DNA from: an uncultured Campylobacter sp.
Lineage (GTDB): Bacteria > Campylobacterota > Campylobacteria > Campylobacterales > Campylobacteraceae
Length of the DNA: 32,925 nt
Assembly: GCF_905372745.1 (NCBI RefSeq)
Contig: NZ_CAJPQR010000025.1
Coordinates: forward strand, 1-32,925
Direction of reading: 5' to 3'
Each line of letters starts with the position of its first letter. Positions within the stretch are counted from its first letter, which is position 1. The position numbers and the translations under genes were made by a program. Shown piece after piece: positions 17,082 to 24,155 of the stretch. Below the pieces are notes generated by a model. That model was not told the origin of the DNA. It saw only the letters and a list, made by a program, of their open reading frames with translations, and searched no databases.

Positions 17082-17748
17082 TTTTCCTCCTAAATTTTCT
17101 AAACGCAGCGACGCAAACGACGAGAGCGATAGAGCCGTAGATGAAAATTCTAAACGCATCTAGCGTACGGCGGTTTTGGCTACCGACCGCGTTTTGCAAG
17201 CTCACGCCTTTGCTCGCCGCGATCTGTTCGGCAAGATCGGCGTAGCCGTTTAGCACGGCGGCGTTAAAGATATCTTTGCCGTTTTTGGACGCTAAAATCG
17301 GCAAAATAGAGCCGGAGCTTGGATACGGGCTTAAAATTTTCTCTTTATCAAAAAGCTTTAGCGTCTCGGAGTCGGCAAAAATTTCCACCTTATGCTCCGT
17401 TTTAGCAAGCATCAAAAGCGCGTAAGGCGGAGTCAAATTTAGCTGCGCGGCCGCTTCTTTTAGCGTTTTGCCCCCTAGGTTCTCATAAACCGCGACCCCC
17501 GCAAATACGCCGCTTTTGCTCGCTAGCTCCTCGCCTAAAACCGCGATTTTCTCGCTCACGGCCTGGCTTAGGATGTTTTGATTTACTAAAACTATCTCGC
17601 GAGGCAAATTTGAACCCTGCAAAGTCGCCGCGCCGTAAAAAAGAAAAAGTAAAAAGATAAAAAAGGCGCGCGCCAAATTTGCAAATTTGAGCGCGAGGAA
17701 GCGGCAAAGGATAGTTAAATTTGAGCGAGTAGAATTTATAAGCTTCAT
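17074..17748 (-). CDS. TPM-like periplasmic/membrane protein of the cbb3 operon
   Basis: From the ATG at 17748 the protein has 224 residues. A TTG at 17781 is an alternative start, and neither has a strong Shine-Dalgarno. A signal-like hydrophobic segment (about residues 22-45, FFIFLLFLFYGAATLQG) precedes a periplasmic alpha/beta domain. That domain resembles the TPM fold: an N-terminal ILSQAVSEKIAVLGEELASKSGV helix, GVAVYENLGGKTLKEAAAQL, and YALLMLAKTEHKVEIFAD. A second membrane helix lies at about 195-213 with a basic tail (FRKFRRKNG). TPM-type domains occur in envelope quality-control and phosphatase-like proteins. A role in oxidase biogenesis is inferred only from the operon. The stop overlaps the next gene by eight bases. 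By position it matches Cj1484c. Confidence 0.6.
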   Translation of the reverse strand: MKLINSTRSNLTILCRFLALKFANLARAFFIFLLFLFYGAATLQGSNLPREIVLVNQNILSQAVSEKIAVLGEELASKSGVFAGVAVYENLGGKTLKEAAAQLNLTPPYALLMLAKTEHKVEIFADSETLKLFDKEKILSPYPSSGSILPILASKNGKDIFNAAVLNGYADLAEQIAASKGVSLQNAVGSQNRRTLDAFRIFIYGSIALVVCVAAFRKFRRKNG

Positions 17749-17854
17749 CGGCCAAGTTGAGCATTTTCGAGCAAAAAGCAAAGCGCGTCGCTAGGATTTA
17801 GGCGTAAAATTTGAAAAGAGGCGGCCGAGTTTGCGCCTCTTGATTTATCAAATT

Positions 17855-17956
17855 TCATCCCACAAAAAGATGATTTGGCGTTAGCACCGCCCACGCCGTA
17901 AATACCGCCGCCGCAATGAGTCCCGCGACGATAAATTTCTCCAAAATCGCTTGCAT
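17855..17956 (-). CDS. 33-residue single-helix membrane peptide
   Basis: This short ORF, starting at ATG 17956 with AAAGGAG six bases upstream, encodes MQAILEKFIVAGLI, then AAAVFTAWAVLTP, then NHLFVG. It has a short N-terminus, one hydrophobic helix of about 21 residues, and a stop. It starts three bases beyond the DUF4006 stop codon and has the same orientation, so it is almost certainly co-transcribed with ccoNOQP. I do not recognise a family. Small single-helix subunits such as CcoM or CcoQ are known accessories of cbb3 oxidases, so an accessory-subunit role is a reasonable but unproven guess. Confidence 0.6.
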   Translation of the reverse strand: MQAILEKFIVAGLIAAAVFTAWAVLTPNHLFVG

Positions 17957-17958
17957 AT

Positions 17959-18168
17959 TTACTCCTTTACGCGCACTTGTTTGGCGTTATCCGCGCTTTT
18001 CATCTTTAGCTCGGAGGCGTTTAGCGAGTAAGGCTTTTGCGCGACTTCTTGCTGCAGCTTGATCGCGTAGTACGTGAGTGCCGCCAGGATCGCTAGCAGC
18101 AGTCCGGTCGCGATGAGCAGCCCGGTCACTCCGTGTAGGCCAAAAACATTTCGATTCGTGTTTTCCAT
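17959..18168 (-). CDS. DUF4006 family small membrane protein
   Basis: The 69-residue protein has a short N-terminus (MENTNRNVFGLHGVTG), one membrane helix (about 17-36, LLIATGLLLAILAALTYYAI) and a polar tail with KLQQEVAQKPYSLN. This is the DUF4006 pattern, found in epsilonproteobacteria next to cbb3 oxidase genes (Cj1486c in C. jejuni). The ATG directly abuts the ccoP stop and has GGAG upstream. It is probably an accessory or assembly protein of the oxidase. No catalytic residues can be seen. Confidence 0.85.
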   Translation of the reverse strand: MENTNRNVFGLHGVTGLLIATGLLLAILAALTYYAIKLQQEVAQKPYSLNASELKMKSADNAKQVRVKE

Positions 18169-19029
18169 TTATTCTCCTTTAGAAAGCGAGATGACGTACT
18201 CGCCGACGGCTTTTTGCTGCAAAGCGTTTAGCCTGCCGTCGCTAAATTTAGGCATCGTACCGATAGCGCCCTTTTTACCGCGCTGCAACACGTCCTCGAC
18301 AAACTCGGCCGTGCCGTATTTAGATAGATCGGGAGAGTTACCCTCCATGCCTTTGCCGTCCTCGCCGTGGCAGGCTGCGCAGGTCGCAAAAAGCTCCTTG
18401 CCGCTAGCTACCAAATTTTCGTTTTTAGTCTTTTTTATACCCGAAATTTCCTTAGCGATGTAGGCCGCGATCGCCTTTGCGCCTTCTTCGTCCGCCATAC
18501 CCGCAGGCATCTCGCCCATCGGGTACTCAAGGCCTTTTGAGCCGTTCATTATCGTATCATATATCCCCTCTTCGCTACCCCATTTGGAAAGGTCTGCGGC
18601 CTTGCCGTTTATACCGTCGCCGGTTATGCCGTGGCAGGAGGAACACTGCACCAAAAACACGCTCTCGCCCATCGCGTGAAGCGTCTTGGCGTCCGGATTT
18701 GCGAAACTCTTTTCAAATTTAGCGTTTGCGGCGGCGACTTCTTCGTTGTATTCGCCGATTTGCGAGTAGGAGTTTACCGGATAGCCGGCGATCATATACC
18801 ACAAGGCCCAGACGATGCATATCGCATAAACTATCGCCCAGCCCAGCGGTACGGGATTTTTGTACTCGCCTATGCCGTCCCAGCTATGCTCGCTTAGCTC
18901 GGCATCCGGTTTTGCTACCTTCATCTGCCCGACCAAGCGACTCACGATGAAAACCGTGGCCAAAACGATGGCAATAGCTCCGATAAGCCCCAGTAAATTT
19001 ACGTTATCTTCTAAATTAAACCATTGCAT
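18169..19029 (-). CDS. ccoP: cbb3-type cytochrome c oxidase subunit III, diheme
   Basis: The 286-residue protein has two N-terminal membrane helices (about 10-30 and 62-82, the second in GWAIVYAICIVWALWYMIAGYPV) separated by the conserved EHSWDGIGEYKNPVPLGW. Two cytochrome c domains follow, with heme sites CSSCH (near 130) and CAACH (near 217) and likely methionine ligands in PMGEMPAGM and GTMPKF. CcoP accepts electrons from periplasmic cytochrome c and passes them to CcoO. The start overlaps the ccoQ stop by one base (TAATG). Length and motifs are normal for Campylobacter. Confidence 0.97.
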   Translation of the reverse strand: MQWFNLEDNVNLLGLIGAIAIVLATVFIVSRLVGQMKVAKPDAELSEHSWDGIGEYKNPVPLGWAIVYAICIVWALWYMIAGYPVNSYSQIGEYNEEVAAANAKFEKSFANPDAKTLHAMGESVFLVQCSSCHGITGDGINGKAADLSKWGSEEGIYDTIMNGSKGLEYPMGEMPAGMADEEGAKAIAAYIAKEISGIKKTKNENLVASGKELFATCAACHGEDGKGMEGNSPDLSKYGTAEFVEDVLQRGKKGAIGTMPKFSDGRLNALQQKAVGEYVISLSKGE

Positions 19030-19250
19030 TATTTTTCCTTTTTAGCGTTTTGCTCTATGGACGCAGACTCTAAAATTTCCTCGTCGATACCGTCTTTTAG
19101 GGCGAGGTCGGAGTATCTTTCGTAGTTTCGCCTGCCGCTCTTTTCGGATCTATACAGATGAAAATAGTACCCGTAAAGAAGCGCGGCGCACACGGCTAGA
19201 AAGATAAAAGCTCCGTATCCTTGGATATCTCTTAGAGTCTGCGCATCCAT
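19029..19250 (-). CDS. ccoQ: cbb3-type cytochrome c oxidase subunit IV
   Basis: The 73-residue protein has one membrane helix (about 10-30, GYGAFIFLAVCAALLYGYYFHLY) and a charged cytoplasmic tail (RSEKSGRRNYERY). This is typical of CcoQ, which stabilises the oxidase core complex. It lies 8 bases after ccoO and shares one base with the ccoP start. The identification rests on these features and on its place between ccoO and ccoP. Confidence 0.92.
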   Translation of the reverse strand: MDAQTLRDIQGYGAFIFLAVCAALLYGYYFHLYRSEKSGRRNYERYSDLALKDGIDEEILESASIEQNAKKEK

Positions 19251-19258
19251 AAATTTGC

Positions 19259-19924
19259 CTATTTTAAGCTATTTAGATAGGCTATGAGCGCCACTATCTC
19301 GCGGATCTCTCCGCGCTCAAAGGCCTTTTTGACCTCTTCATCCTTCATCTCTTCAACTATAGCGGCGGCTTCTTCTTTGGCGGCCGCTTGCGCTTCCTCG
19401 TAGGTGCCGAGTTTTGGCATGCCCTCTACGTCGTACGGTACGCCAAATACCTTTTTCGTCGTTACCGCTTCGCCGTATGCCGTCTCGATGTCGGCGTTGT
19501 TGCTAAAGTGATGCTTATAAGAAGGCATTATAGAGCCCGGCACCACAGAGGTCGGCTCTTTCATGTGATTTTCGTGCCAGTCGGTGGTGCGGTAGTTACC
19601 CACGCGCCAAAGGTCGGGGCCGGTCCTCTTTGAACCCCAAAGATGCGGGCGGTCAAACGCATACTCGCCGCTAAGCGAATACATGCCGTATCTATCGGTC
19701 TCGGCCTTAAAAGGGCGAATTTGCTGCGTATGGCAGGCGTTACAGCTATCTTTCATATACACGTGTTTGCCCGCAAGCTGTAAAACCGTCGGCGGCTTGG
19801 TGCCCTCAAGCGGCCTAGCTCTGTTGGCAAAATCAGGCAAGATCTCGATCACGCCCGCATAGGCGATAAATATAAAAACCATAACCGCGAAAAAGAAGGG
19901 ATTTTTTTCTAACCAACTAAACAT
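19259..19924 (-). CDS. ccoO: cbb3-type cytochrome c oxidase subunit II, monoheme
   Basis: The gene gives 221 residues from the ATG giving MFSWLEKNPF. The ATG lies six bases after GGAGG. A TTG two codons earlier is too close to that site to be the start. An N-terminal membrane anchor (about 9-28) is followed by the heme c site CNACHTQQIRP (near 57-67) and GSIMPSYKHHF with the methionine ligand. CcoO relays electrons from CcoP to the CcoN hemes. The first eight bases overlap the end of ccoN, which implies coupled translation. The C-terminal third contains an Ala/Glu-rich helix that varies between species. Confidence 0.96.
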   Translation of the reverse strand: MFSWLEKNPFFFAVMVFIFIAYAGVIEILPDFANRARPLEGTKPPTVLQLAGKHVYMKDSCNACHTQQIRPFKAETDRYGMYSLSGEYAFDRPHLWGSKRTGPDLWRVGNYRTTDWHENHMKEPTSVVPGSIMPSYKHHFSNNADIETAYGEAVTTKKVFGVPYDVEGMPKLGTYEEAQAAAKEEAAAIVEEMKDEEVKKAFERGEIREIVALIAYLNSLK

Positions 19925-21398
19925 TAGCAACCTCCTTTATGCCCGCAGGACTCGCGCTTAGCGGCTCTTTTTCGAGCAATTTGGCGCCAAAACTCTTGTA
20001 AATATTATAAACAAAGATAAAAAATCCAAGCAGATATAGCAGTCCGCCCACGGCTCTGATCCAGTAGTACGGCACTATGTTTATCACCGTATCGATAAAT
20101 GAATAGGCTAAATTTCCGTATTCATCCGTCGCGCGCCACATCATACCCTGAGTGATGCCCGCGATCCACATCGATGAAAAATAAAGCACTATGCCGATAG
20201 TCTGTATCCAAAACTGAGTTTCCATCAAGGATTTCGAGTAAATTTCGCGTTTAAATACGCGAGGCGTCATGTGATAAAGCGCCGCCATCGTCATAAAGCC
20301 GACCCAGCCTAGCGTACCGTCGTGCACGTGGCCCGGCACCCAGTCGGTAAAGTGCGCTAGAGCGTTTACTGATTTGATCGCTAAAATCGGTCCTTCAAGA
20401 GTCGAAAACATATAAAACGTTGAGCCTAAAATCATAAATTTGATAAGAGGATTTTCTCTAAGCTGCTGCCACTCGCCGCGCATCGTTAGAAGCATATTTA
20501 TCGCAGATCCCCAAGACGGCAGTATCAAAACCACCGAAAACACGGAGCCCATCGTCTGCATCCAATCAGGCACCGCAGAGTAGATCAGATGGTGTCCGCC
20601 CGCCCAAAGATAAAGGAACATGAGGCTCCAAAACGAGAAAATAGAAAGCTTGTAGGAAAATATCGGCTGACCGCTCTCTTTAGGGAGGAAGTAGTAAATT
20701 TGAGCGATTATCGGCACGGTAAACACGAACGCCACGGCGTTATGCCCGTACCACCACTGCACTAGCGCATCGTTCGCGCCCGCATACATAGAAACCGAGT
20801 GCCACCAGTTGCCATATCCCGAAACCAGCTTGGTCGGTACGGCCATGTTGTTAAACAAATAAAGCATCGCGATACCTAAAAACGTCGCGATAAAATACCA
20901 AACCGAGATATAAAGCGTCCTCTCGCGGCGGATACCGATAAGACCGAATATACTAACGCCCCAAAGCACCCAAAGCACGACCACGCCGATATCTAGCGGC
21001 CACTCTAGCTCGGCGTACTCTTTTGACGTGCTAACGCCGGCAAGTAGGCTAAACACGCCGCCTGCCATCACCAGCATATATATCCAAAAGTGCAGCTTGC
21101 CTACCGCCATCAAAAACGGCGACTCGCTCATCGAGACCTTCAAAACCCTCTGTCCGATGTAGTACCACGTCGCAAAAACGCCCGAAAGCATAAATCCAAA
21201 TATCACGCCCGCCGTGTGTAGCGGTCTTAGGCGGCTAAAGGTGCCGTATTCGCCCGCGAGATAGTTTAAGTCCGGGTACGCCATCTGAAAAGCTATGAAA
21301 ACGCCGACGCTCATACCGACTATCCCAAACAGTATCGTCGCGAACATAAAATACTTGGCGACCGTGTAGTCGTAGCTTAGCGCCCTGTCTAGTCGCAT
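19917..21398 (-). CDS. ccoN: cbb3-type cytochrome c oxidase catalytic subunit I
   Basis: This 493-residue protein has about twelve membrane helices and is the heme b / heme b3-CuB subunit that reduces oxygen at very low concentration and pumps protons. Metal-ligand histidines are visible in RPLHTAGVIFGF (near 55-66), WWYGHNAVAF (near 215), GGHHLIYSAV (near 265) and the heme pair WVPGHVHDGTLGW (near 355). GGAGG lies six bases before the ATG. It is the first gene of ccoNOQP, 95 bases beyond the response-regulator gene. The leader holds AT-rich -10-like boxes (TAATAAAAT), but I cannot fix a single promoter. Length and motifs are normal. Confidence 0.98.
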   Translation of the reverse strand: MRLDRALSYDYTVAKYFMFATILFGIVGMSVGVFIAFQMAYPDLNYLAGEYGTFSRLRPLHTAGVIFGFMLSGVFATWYYIGQRVLKVSMSESPFLMAVGKLHFWIYMLVMAGGVFSLLAGVSTSKEYAELEWPLDIGVVVLWVLWGVSIFGLIGIRRERTLYISVWYFIATFLGIAMLYLFNNMAVPTKLVSGYGNWWHSVSMYAGANDALVQWWYGHNAVAFVFTVPIIAQIYYFLPKESGQPIFSYKLSIFSFWSLMFLYLWAGGHHLIYSAVPDWMQTMGSVFSVVLILPSWGSAINMLLTMRGEWQQLRENPLIKFMILGSTFYMFSTLEGPILAIKSVNALAHFTDWVPGHVHDGTLGWVGFMTMAALYHMTPRVFKREIYSKSLMETQFWIQTIGIVLYFSSMWIAGITQGMMWRATDEYGNLAYSFIDTVINIVPYYWIRAVGGLLYLLGFFIFVYNIYKSFGAKLLEKEPLSASPAGIKEVANV

Positions 21399-21475
21399 TG
21401 ATATCCTCCTTTGTTTATTTTGTTATTAGATTGTTATTTTATTAGATTTTTAGTGTAAAATCGCTTAACCGACCT

Positions 21476-21494
21476 AAATTTGCGTTTCAAATTT
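21476..21494 (-). terminator. Small hairpin at the response-regulator stop codon
   Basis: AAATTTG and CAAATTT arms with a 5-base loop begin at the last base of the TAA stop. It is short (7 pairs, one G-C), so it would be a weak terminator between the two-component operon and ccoN. Confidence 0.35.
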
Positions 21495-22171
21495 TACTTT
21501 TTCAGCTCGATTTTATAGCCAAGACCCGGCGAGTTTTTGATGAGACCGGCGCCCACTTTATCGCGTATTCGTTTGATAAATGTCCTAACGGCCGGATCGT
21601 TTACCTTTTCGCCAAACCATACCACGTTTCTGATCTCCTCGGTTAAAACAAGCGTGCCGATACGTTTAACCAAAAGCGAGATAAAGGCCAGCTCTTTTTT
21701 GGTTAGCGCAATCTCGACGCCGTTTTTTACGAGCACTTTTTTGGTTTGATTAAACGAATATCCGCCCGAAATATCGATGATATCGGCGCCTATGATTTTA
21801 GTTTTTACGATCTGTTCCAGCACGACGAAAAGCTCATCCATATCGATAGGCTTGATGACGTATTTATCGATGCCAACGTCGATAGCTTTGAGCAGTTTTT
21901 CCTTTTCGCTATACGCGCTTAGGATCACTACCGGCGTGTTTTTTGAGAACTCTTTTATCTGCCTTGACATCTCAAGCCCGTCCATGATAGGCATCATGAT
22001 ATCAGCTATCACGATGTCGGGGCTAAATTTTTTAAATTTCTTAAGACCTTCGTCGCCGTTTGAGGCCGATATGACCTTTTGAAATACGCCGCCGAAAACC
22101 TCTTGCATAGACTCCCTTATACTATCCTCGTCCTCGACTAGCAGTAGCGTTAGCTCTTTAAAATTTTTCAT
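21494..22171 (-). CDS. OmpR-type response regulator
   Basis: The 225-residue protein has a receiver domain (about 6-122) with acidic pocket LVEDED, phosphoacceptor Asp57 in VIADIMMPIMDG, switch Ser in VILSAYS, and Lys in YVIKPID. A C-terminal winged-helix DNA-binding domain (about 135-222) has LTKKELAFISLLVKR and VRTFIKRIRDKVG, then GLGYKIEL. It is therefore a phosphorylation-controlled transcription factor. The ATG overlaps the kinase stop (ATGA). By position it is the orthologue of Cj1491c, which I recall as BumR, the regulator of the butyrate-responsive BumSR system. Its place directly before ccoN makes control of the oxidase genes worth testing, although that is only an inference. Confidence 0.93.
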   Translation of the reverse strand: MKNFKELTLLLVEDEDSIRESMQEVFGGVFQKVISASNGDEGLKKFKKFSPDIVIADIMMPIMDGLEMSRQIKEFSKNTPVVILSAYSEKEKLLKAIDVGIDKYVIKPIDMDELFVVLEQIVKTKIIGADIIDISGGYSFNQTKKVLVKNGVEIALTKKELAFISLLVKRIGTLVLTEEIRNVVWFGEKVNDPAVRTFIKRIRDKVGAGLIKNSPGLGYKIELKK

Positions 22172-23385
22172 TTTCCATCCTTTAGCGGCAGTTTTATCTC
22201 AAATTCCGCTCCAAATTTTACGTTTTTAGCGCCGGTGCTTCCGCCGTGATTTTTGACTATGCTTTTTAGCATATATAGACCGATGCCAGTACCCGCGCTC
22301 GGGTGCTTCGTGGTAAAATACGGCTCGAAAATCTTATCCATTATCTCCTCTTTTATACCGCCGGCGTTATCCGTTACTCTTATGATAGCAAATTTATCCT
22401 TTGTTTCTAACGTTAGCGTTACTTTTTTATCGTCTTTTTTATTTGCCAGCGCATCTTTTGCGTTAGAAAGCAGGATAATCACGGCCTGACACAGCTGCGA
22501 CTCAAATCCGTAAATTTGACCCTCGCTTTTTAGCTCTAAATTTACGTCTATGCCCTCTTTTTCGTAGGTTCCCTGCACCATCTTTAGCGCGTTTTCTACC
22601 GCAGACGAGGGCAAGAAAAGTCCCCTCTCGCGCTCGACGCTAAAAAAGCTTCTAAAATCCTCGATCGTCTGCGACATGCCTTTTATCACGCGTTTTGCGT
22701 GCTCGTAGCCGGCCTCGAATTTCTCGTTTGCTTTGACGCTCTCTTTTAGTTTAAAAAGCGTGATGCTAAGCTCGTTTAGCGGCTGGCGCCACTGGTGAGC
22801 GATGTTTGCGATCATCTCGCCCATCGAAGCTAGACGCGACTGCAAAAAGAGCATTTTGGTCTTTTCCTCGTTTTTCTTGATCTGGGCTTTTACCAAATTT
22901 TCTAGATTTTGATTTAAATTTACGAGCTTGGCCGTCTGCTCGGCGACCCTGTTTTCGAGACTTTCGTTTAAATTTAACAGCTCTTTTTTCGTCTTTTCAA
23001 GCTCGTTGTTTAAATTTATCACGTCCGTCACGTCGTATCTAATCGCAAGAAACTCCTCGATCTGCCCGCTTAAATCCAAAATCGGTATGATAGTCGTGTT
23101 TAGATAGACGTCGCGGCCATCCTTGGTGCGATTTCTTATCGTACCTTTGTGTACTTTTTTGGCTAAAATCGTATCCCAAAGCCGCGCAAAAACCTCCTTT
23201 GGCACCTCGGAATGACGCACGATGTTGTGATTTGCGCCGATTAGCTCCTCGCGCGTAAAGCCAGACATCTTGCAAAACTCGTCGTTTACGAAGGTGATAG
23301 TGCCGTTGGTGTCGGTTTTTGAGACGATATTGCTGGTCTCGATAGCCTCTTGATACTGCCTGAATCTTTCTTTGATGTTATCCAT
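22168..23385 (-). CDS. Cytoplasmic PAS-domain sensor histidine kinase
   Basis: The 405-residue protein has no membrane segment. A PAS domain (about 12-120) contains TFVNDEFCKMSGFTREELIGANH and ends LAIRYDVTDV. A coiled coil (about 122-190) rich in NLNE/LEN heptads follows, then the dimerisation/phosphoacceptor domain with IANIAHQWRQPLNELS (His near 203). The ATPase domain has the N-box LLSNAKDAL, G1 VTDNAGGIKEE and G2 GTGIGLYMLK. Kinase motifs are complete. The PAS type suggests sensing of a small cytoplasmic ligand or redox state. It appears orthologous by position to Cj1492c, which I recall as BumS, described as acting mainly as a phosphatase toward its regulator. Its start overlaps the SafE-like gene by eight bases. 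Confidence 0.92.
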   Translation of the reverse strand: MDNIKERFRQYQEAIETSNIVSKTDTNGTITFVNDEFCKMSGFTREELIGANHNIVRHSEVPKEVFARLWDTILAKKVHKGTIRNRTKDGRDVYLNTTIIPILDLSGQIEEFLAIRYDVTDVINLNNELEKTKKELLNLNESLENRVAEQTAKLVNLNQNLENLVKAQIKKNEEKTKMLFLQSRLASMGEMIANIAHQWRQPLNELSITLFKLKESVKANEKFEAGYEHAKRVIKGMSQTIEDFRSFFSVERERGLFLPSSAVENALKMVQGTYEKEGIDVNLELKSEGQIYGFESQLCQAVIILLSNAKDALANKKDDKKVTLTLETKDKFAIIRVTDNAGGIKEEIMDKIFEPYFTTKHPSAGTGIGLYMLKSIVKNHGGSTGAKNVKFGAEFEIKLPLKDGK

Positions 23386-24049
23386 TGCTCGCCGTAAATC
23401 CTATAAAAGATAGATAAATTCCGTAAATTATTATCGCCGCACCGCTTAAATTTAACGCATGTTTTTTAAATTTTTCGCTCACAGCCTTTAAAACCAGCGC
23501 GTAAAAACTCATCGCAAAAAAGCTAACCGCGCCAAACGTAGCCGCGATCGCCGCGCCCTTTGCCCCGCTGCCGCTAGCTACTGCTAAAGCTAAAAAATAA
23601 TAAACCATTCCGCACGGCAGCAGCCCGTTTAAAAACCCGAGCGCTAAAAACCCCGGCACGCTATTTTTAGCGATCGCAGCTTTCATTTTTTCGTTTAAAA
23701 TTTTGGATAAAAATGCGTTTTTCTCGATGAAATTTAACACCGCTCCGCGCCCAATGAGCGCGACGCCCAAAACCGCCATAAAAACGCCGATAGCAAAAAA
23801 CAGGTAGCCTCGCGCCGCAAGAGATAGCGTAAATACGCCGCCAAACGACCCGAAAATAAAGCCAAGTAGCATATAAGCGCAAATTCTAGCTAGGTTATAT
23901 CCCGCTATCATCGCCGCGCTAAAAATTTTACCTTTGCCGCTCAAAAACCGCGCGAGCAAGAGAGCAAAACCGCCGCACATACCCGCGCAGTGGCCTACCG
24001 AGCTAAGCGCCGCGACGCTCAAAATCGAAACAAACTCCGCGCCGCTCAT
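23378..24049 (-). CDS. SafE/DsbD-like transmembrane protein (UreH/HupE-type domain)
   Basis: The gene gives about 223 residues with six predicted membrane helices. The first carries SSVGHCAGMCGGFALLLARF (about 16-35), and a second motif GFLNGLLPCGMVYYFLALA (near 138-156) holds a conserved Pro-Cys. This pattern is the DsbD_2 / sulfite-exporter-like family often found beside cbb3 oxidase and metal genes. A role in copper or heme handling for the oxidase is inferred from other genomes. The start is ATG 24049 or the TTG just before it. Neither has a Shine-Dalgarno, because an AAATTTGAC palindrome occupies that place. It is the first gene of the unit with the kinase and regulator, and by position it is Cj1493c. 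Confidence 0.82.
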   Translation of the reverse strand: MSGAEFVSILSVAALSSVGHCAGMCGGFALLLARFLSGKGKIFSAAMIAGYNLARICAYMLLGFIFGSFGGVFTLSLAARGYLFFAIGVFMAVLGVALIGRGAVLNFIEKNAFLSKILNEKMKAAIAKNSVPGFLALGFLNGLLPCGMVYYFLALAVASGSGAKGAAIAATFGAVSFFAMSFYALVLKAVSEKFKKHALNLSGAAIIIYGIYLSFIGFTASNG

Positions 24050-24050
24050 C

Positions 24051-24069
24051 AAATTTGACCGTCAAATTT
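24051..24069. promoter_or_regulatory. 19-bp palindrome abutting the SafE-like start codon
   Basis: AAATTTGAC, one base, GTCAAATTT: a perfect 9-base inverted repeat ending two bases before the ATG at 24049. It overlaps an alternative TTG start and replaces the expected ribosome-binding site. It could be an operator or an RNA hairpin that limits translation of the SafE-kinase-regulator operon. Function is inferred only from position. Confidence 0.5.
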
Positions 24070-24094
24070 CATTTGCGAATTTTAGCCGCGCTGA

Positions 24095-24121
24095 GGTTAA
24101 ATTCGGCTCGCAAATTTAACC
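24095..24121 (-). terminator. Hairpin after carA
   Basis: GGTTAAATT and AATTTAACC arms (9 pairs) flank a 9-base loop, about 35 bases beyond the carA stop and upstream of the SafE-like gene. It probably separates the two units. Confidence 0.4.
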
Positions 24122-24155
24122 CTAAATTTTGCTCAAATTTGACCGCGACTAGCAA

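Noticed and set aside
17082..17159. N-terminal extension of the FixH-like protein to 17159
   Set aside because: The extra 26 residues overlap the preceding gene and have no Shine-Dalgarno, whereas the ATG at 17081 has GGAGG at ideal spacing and starts just before the membrane helix.
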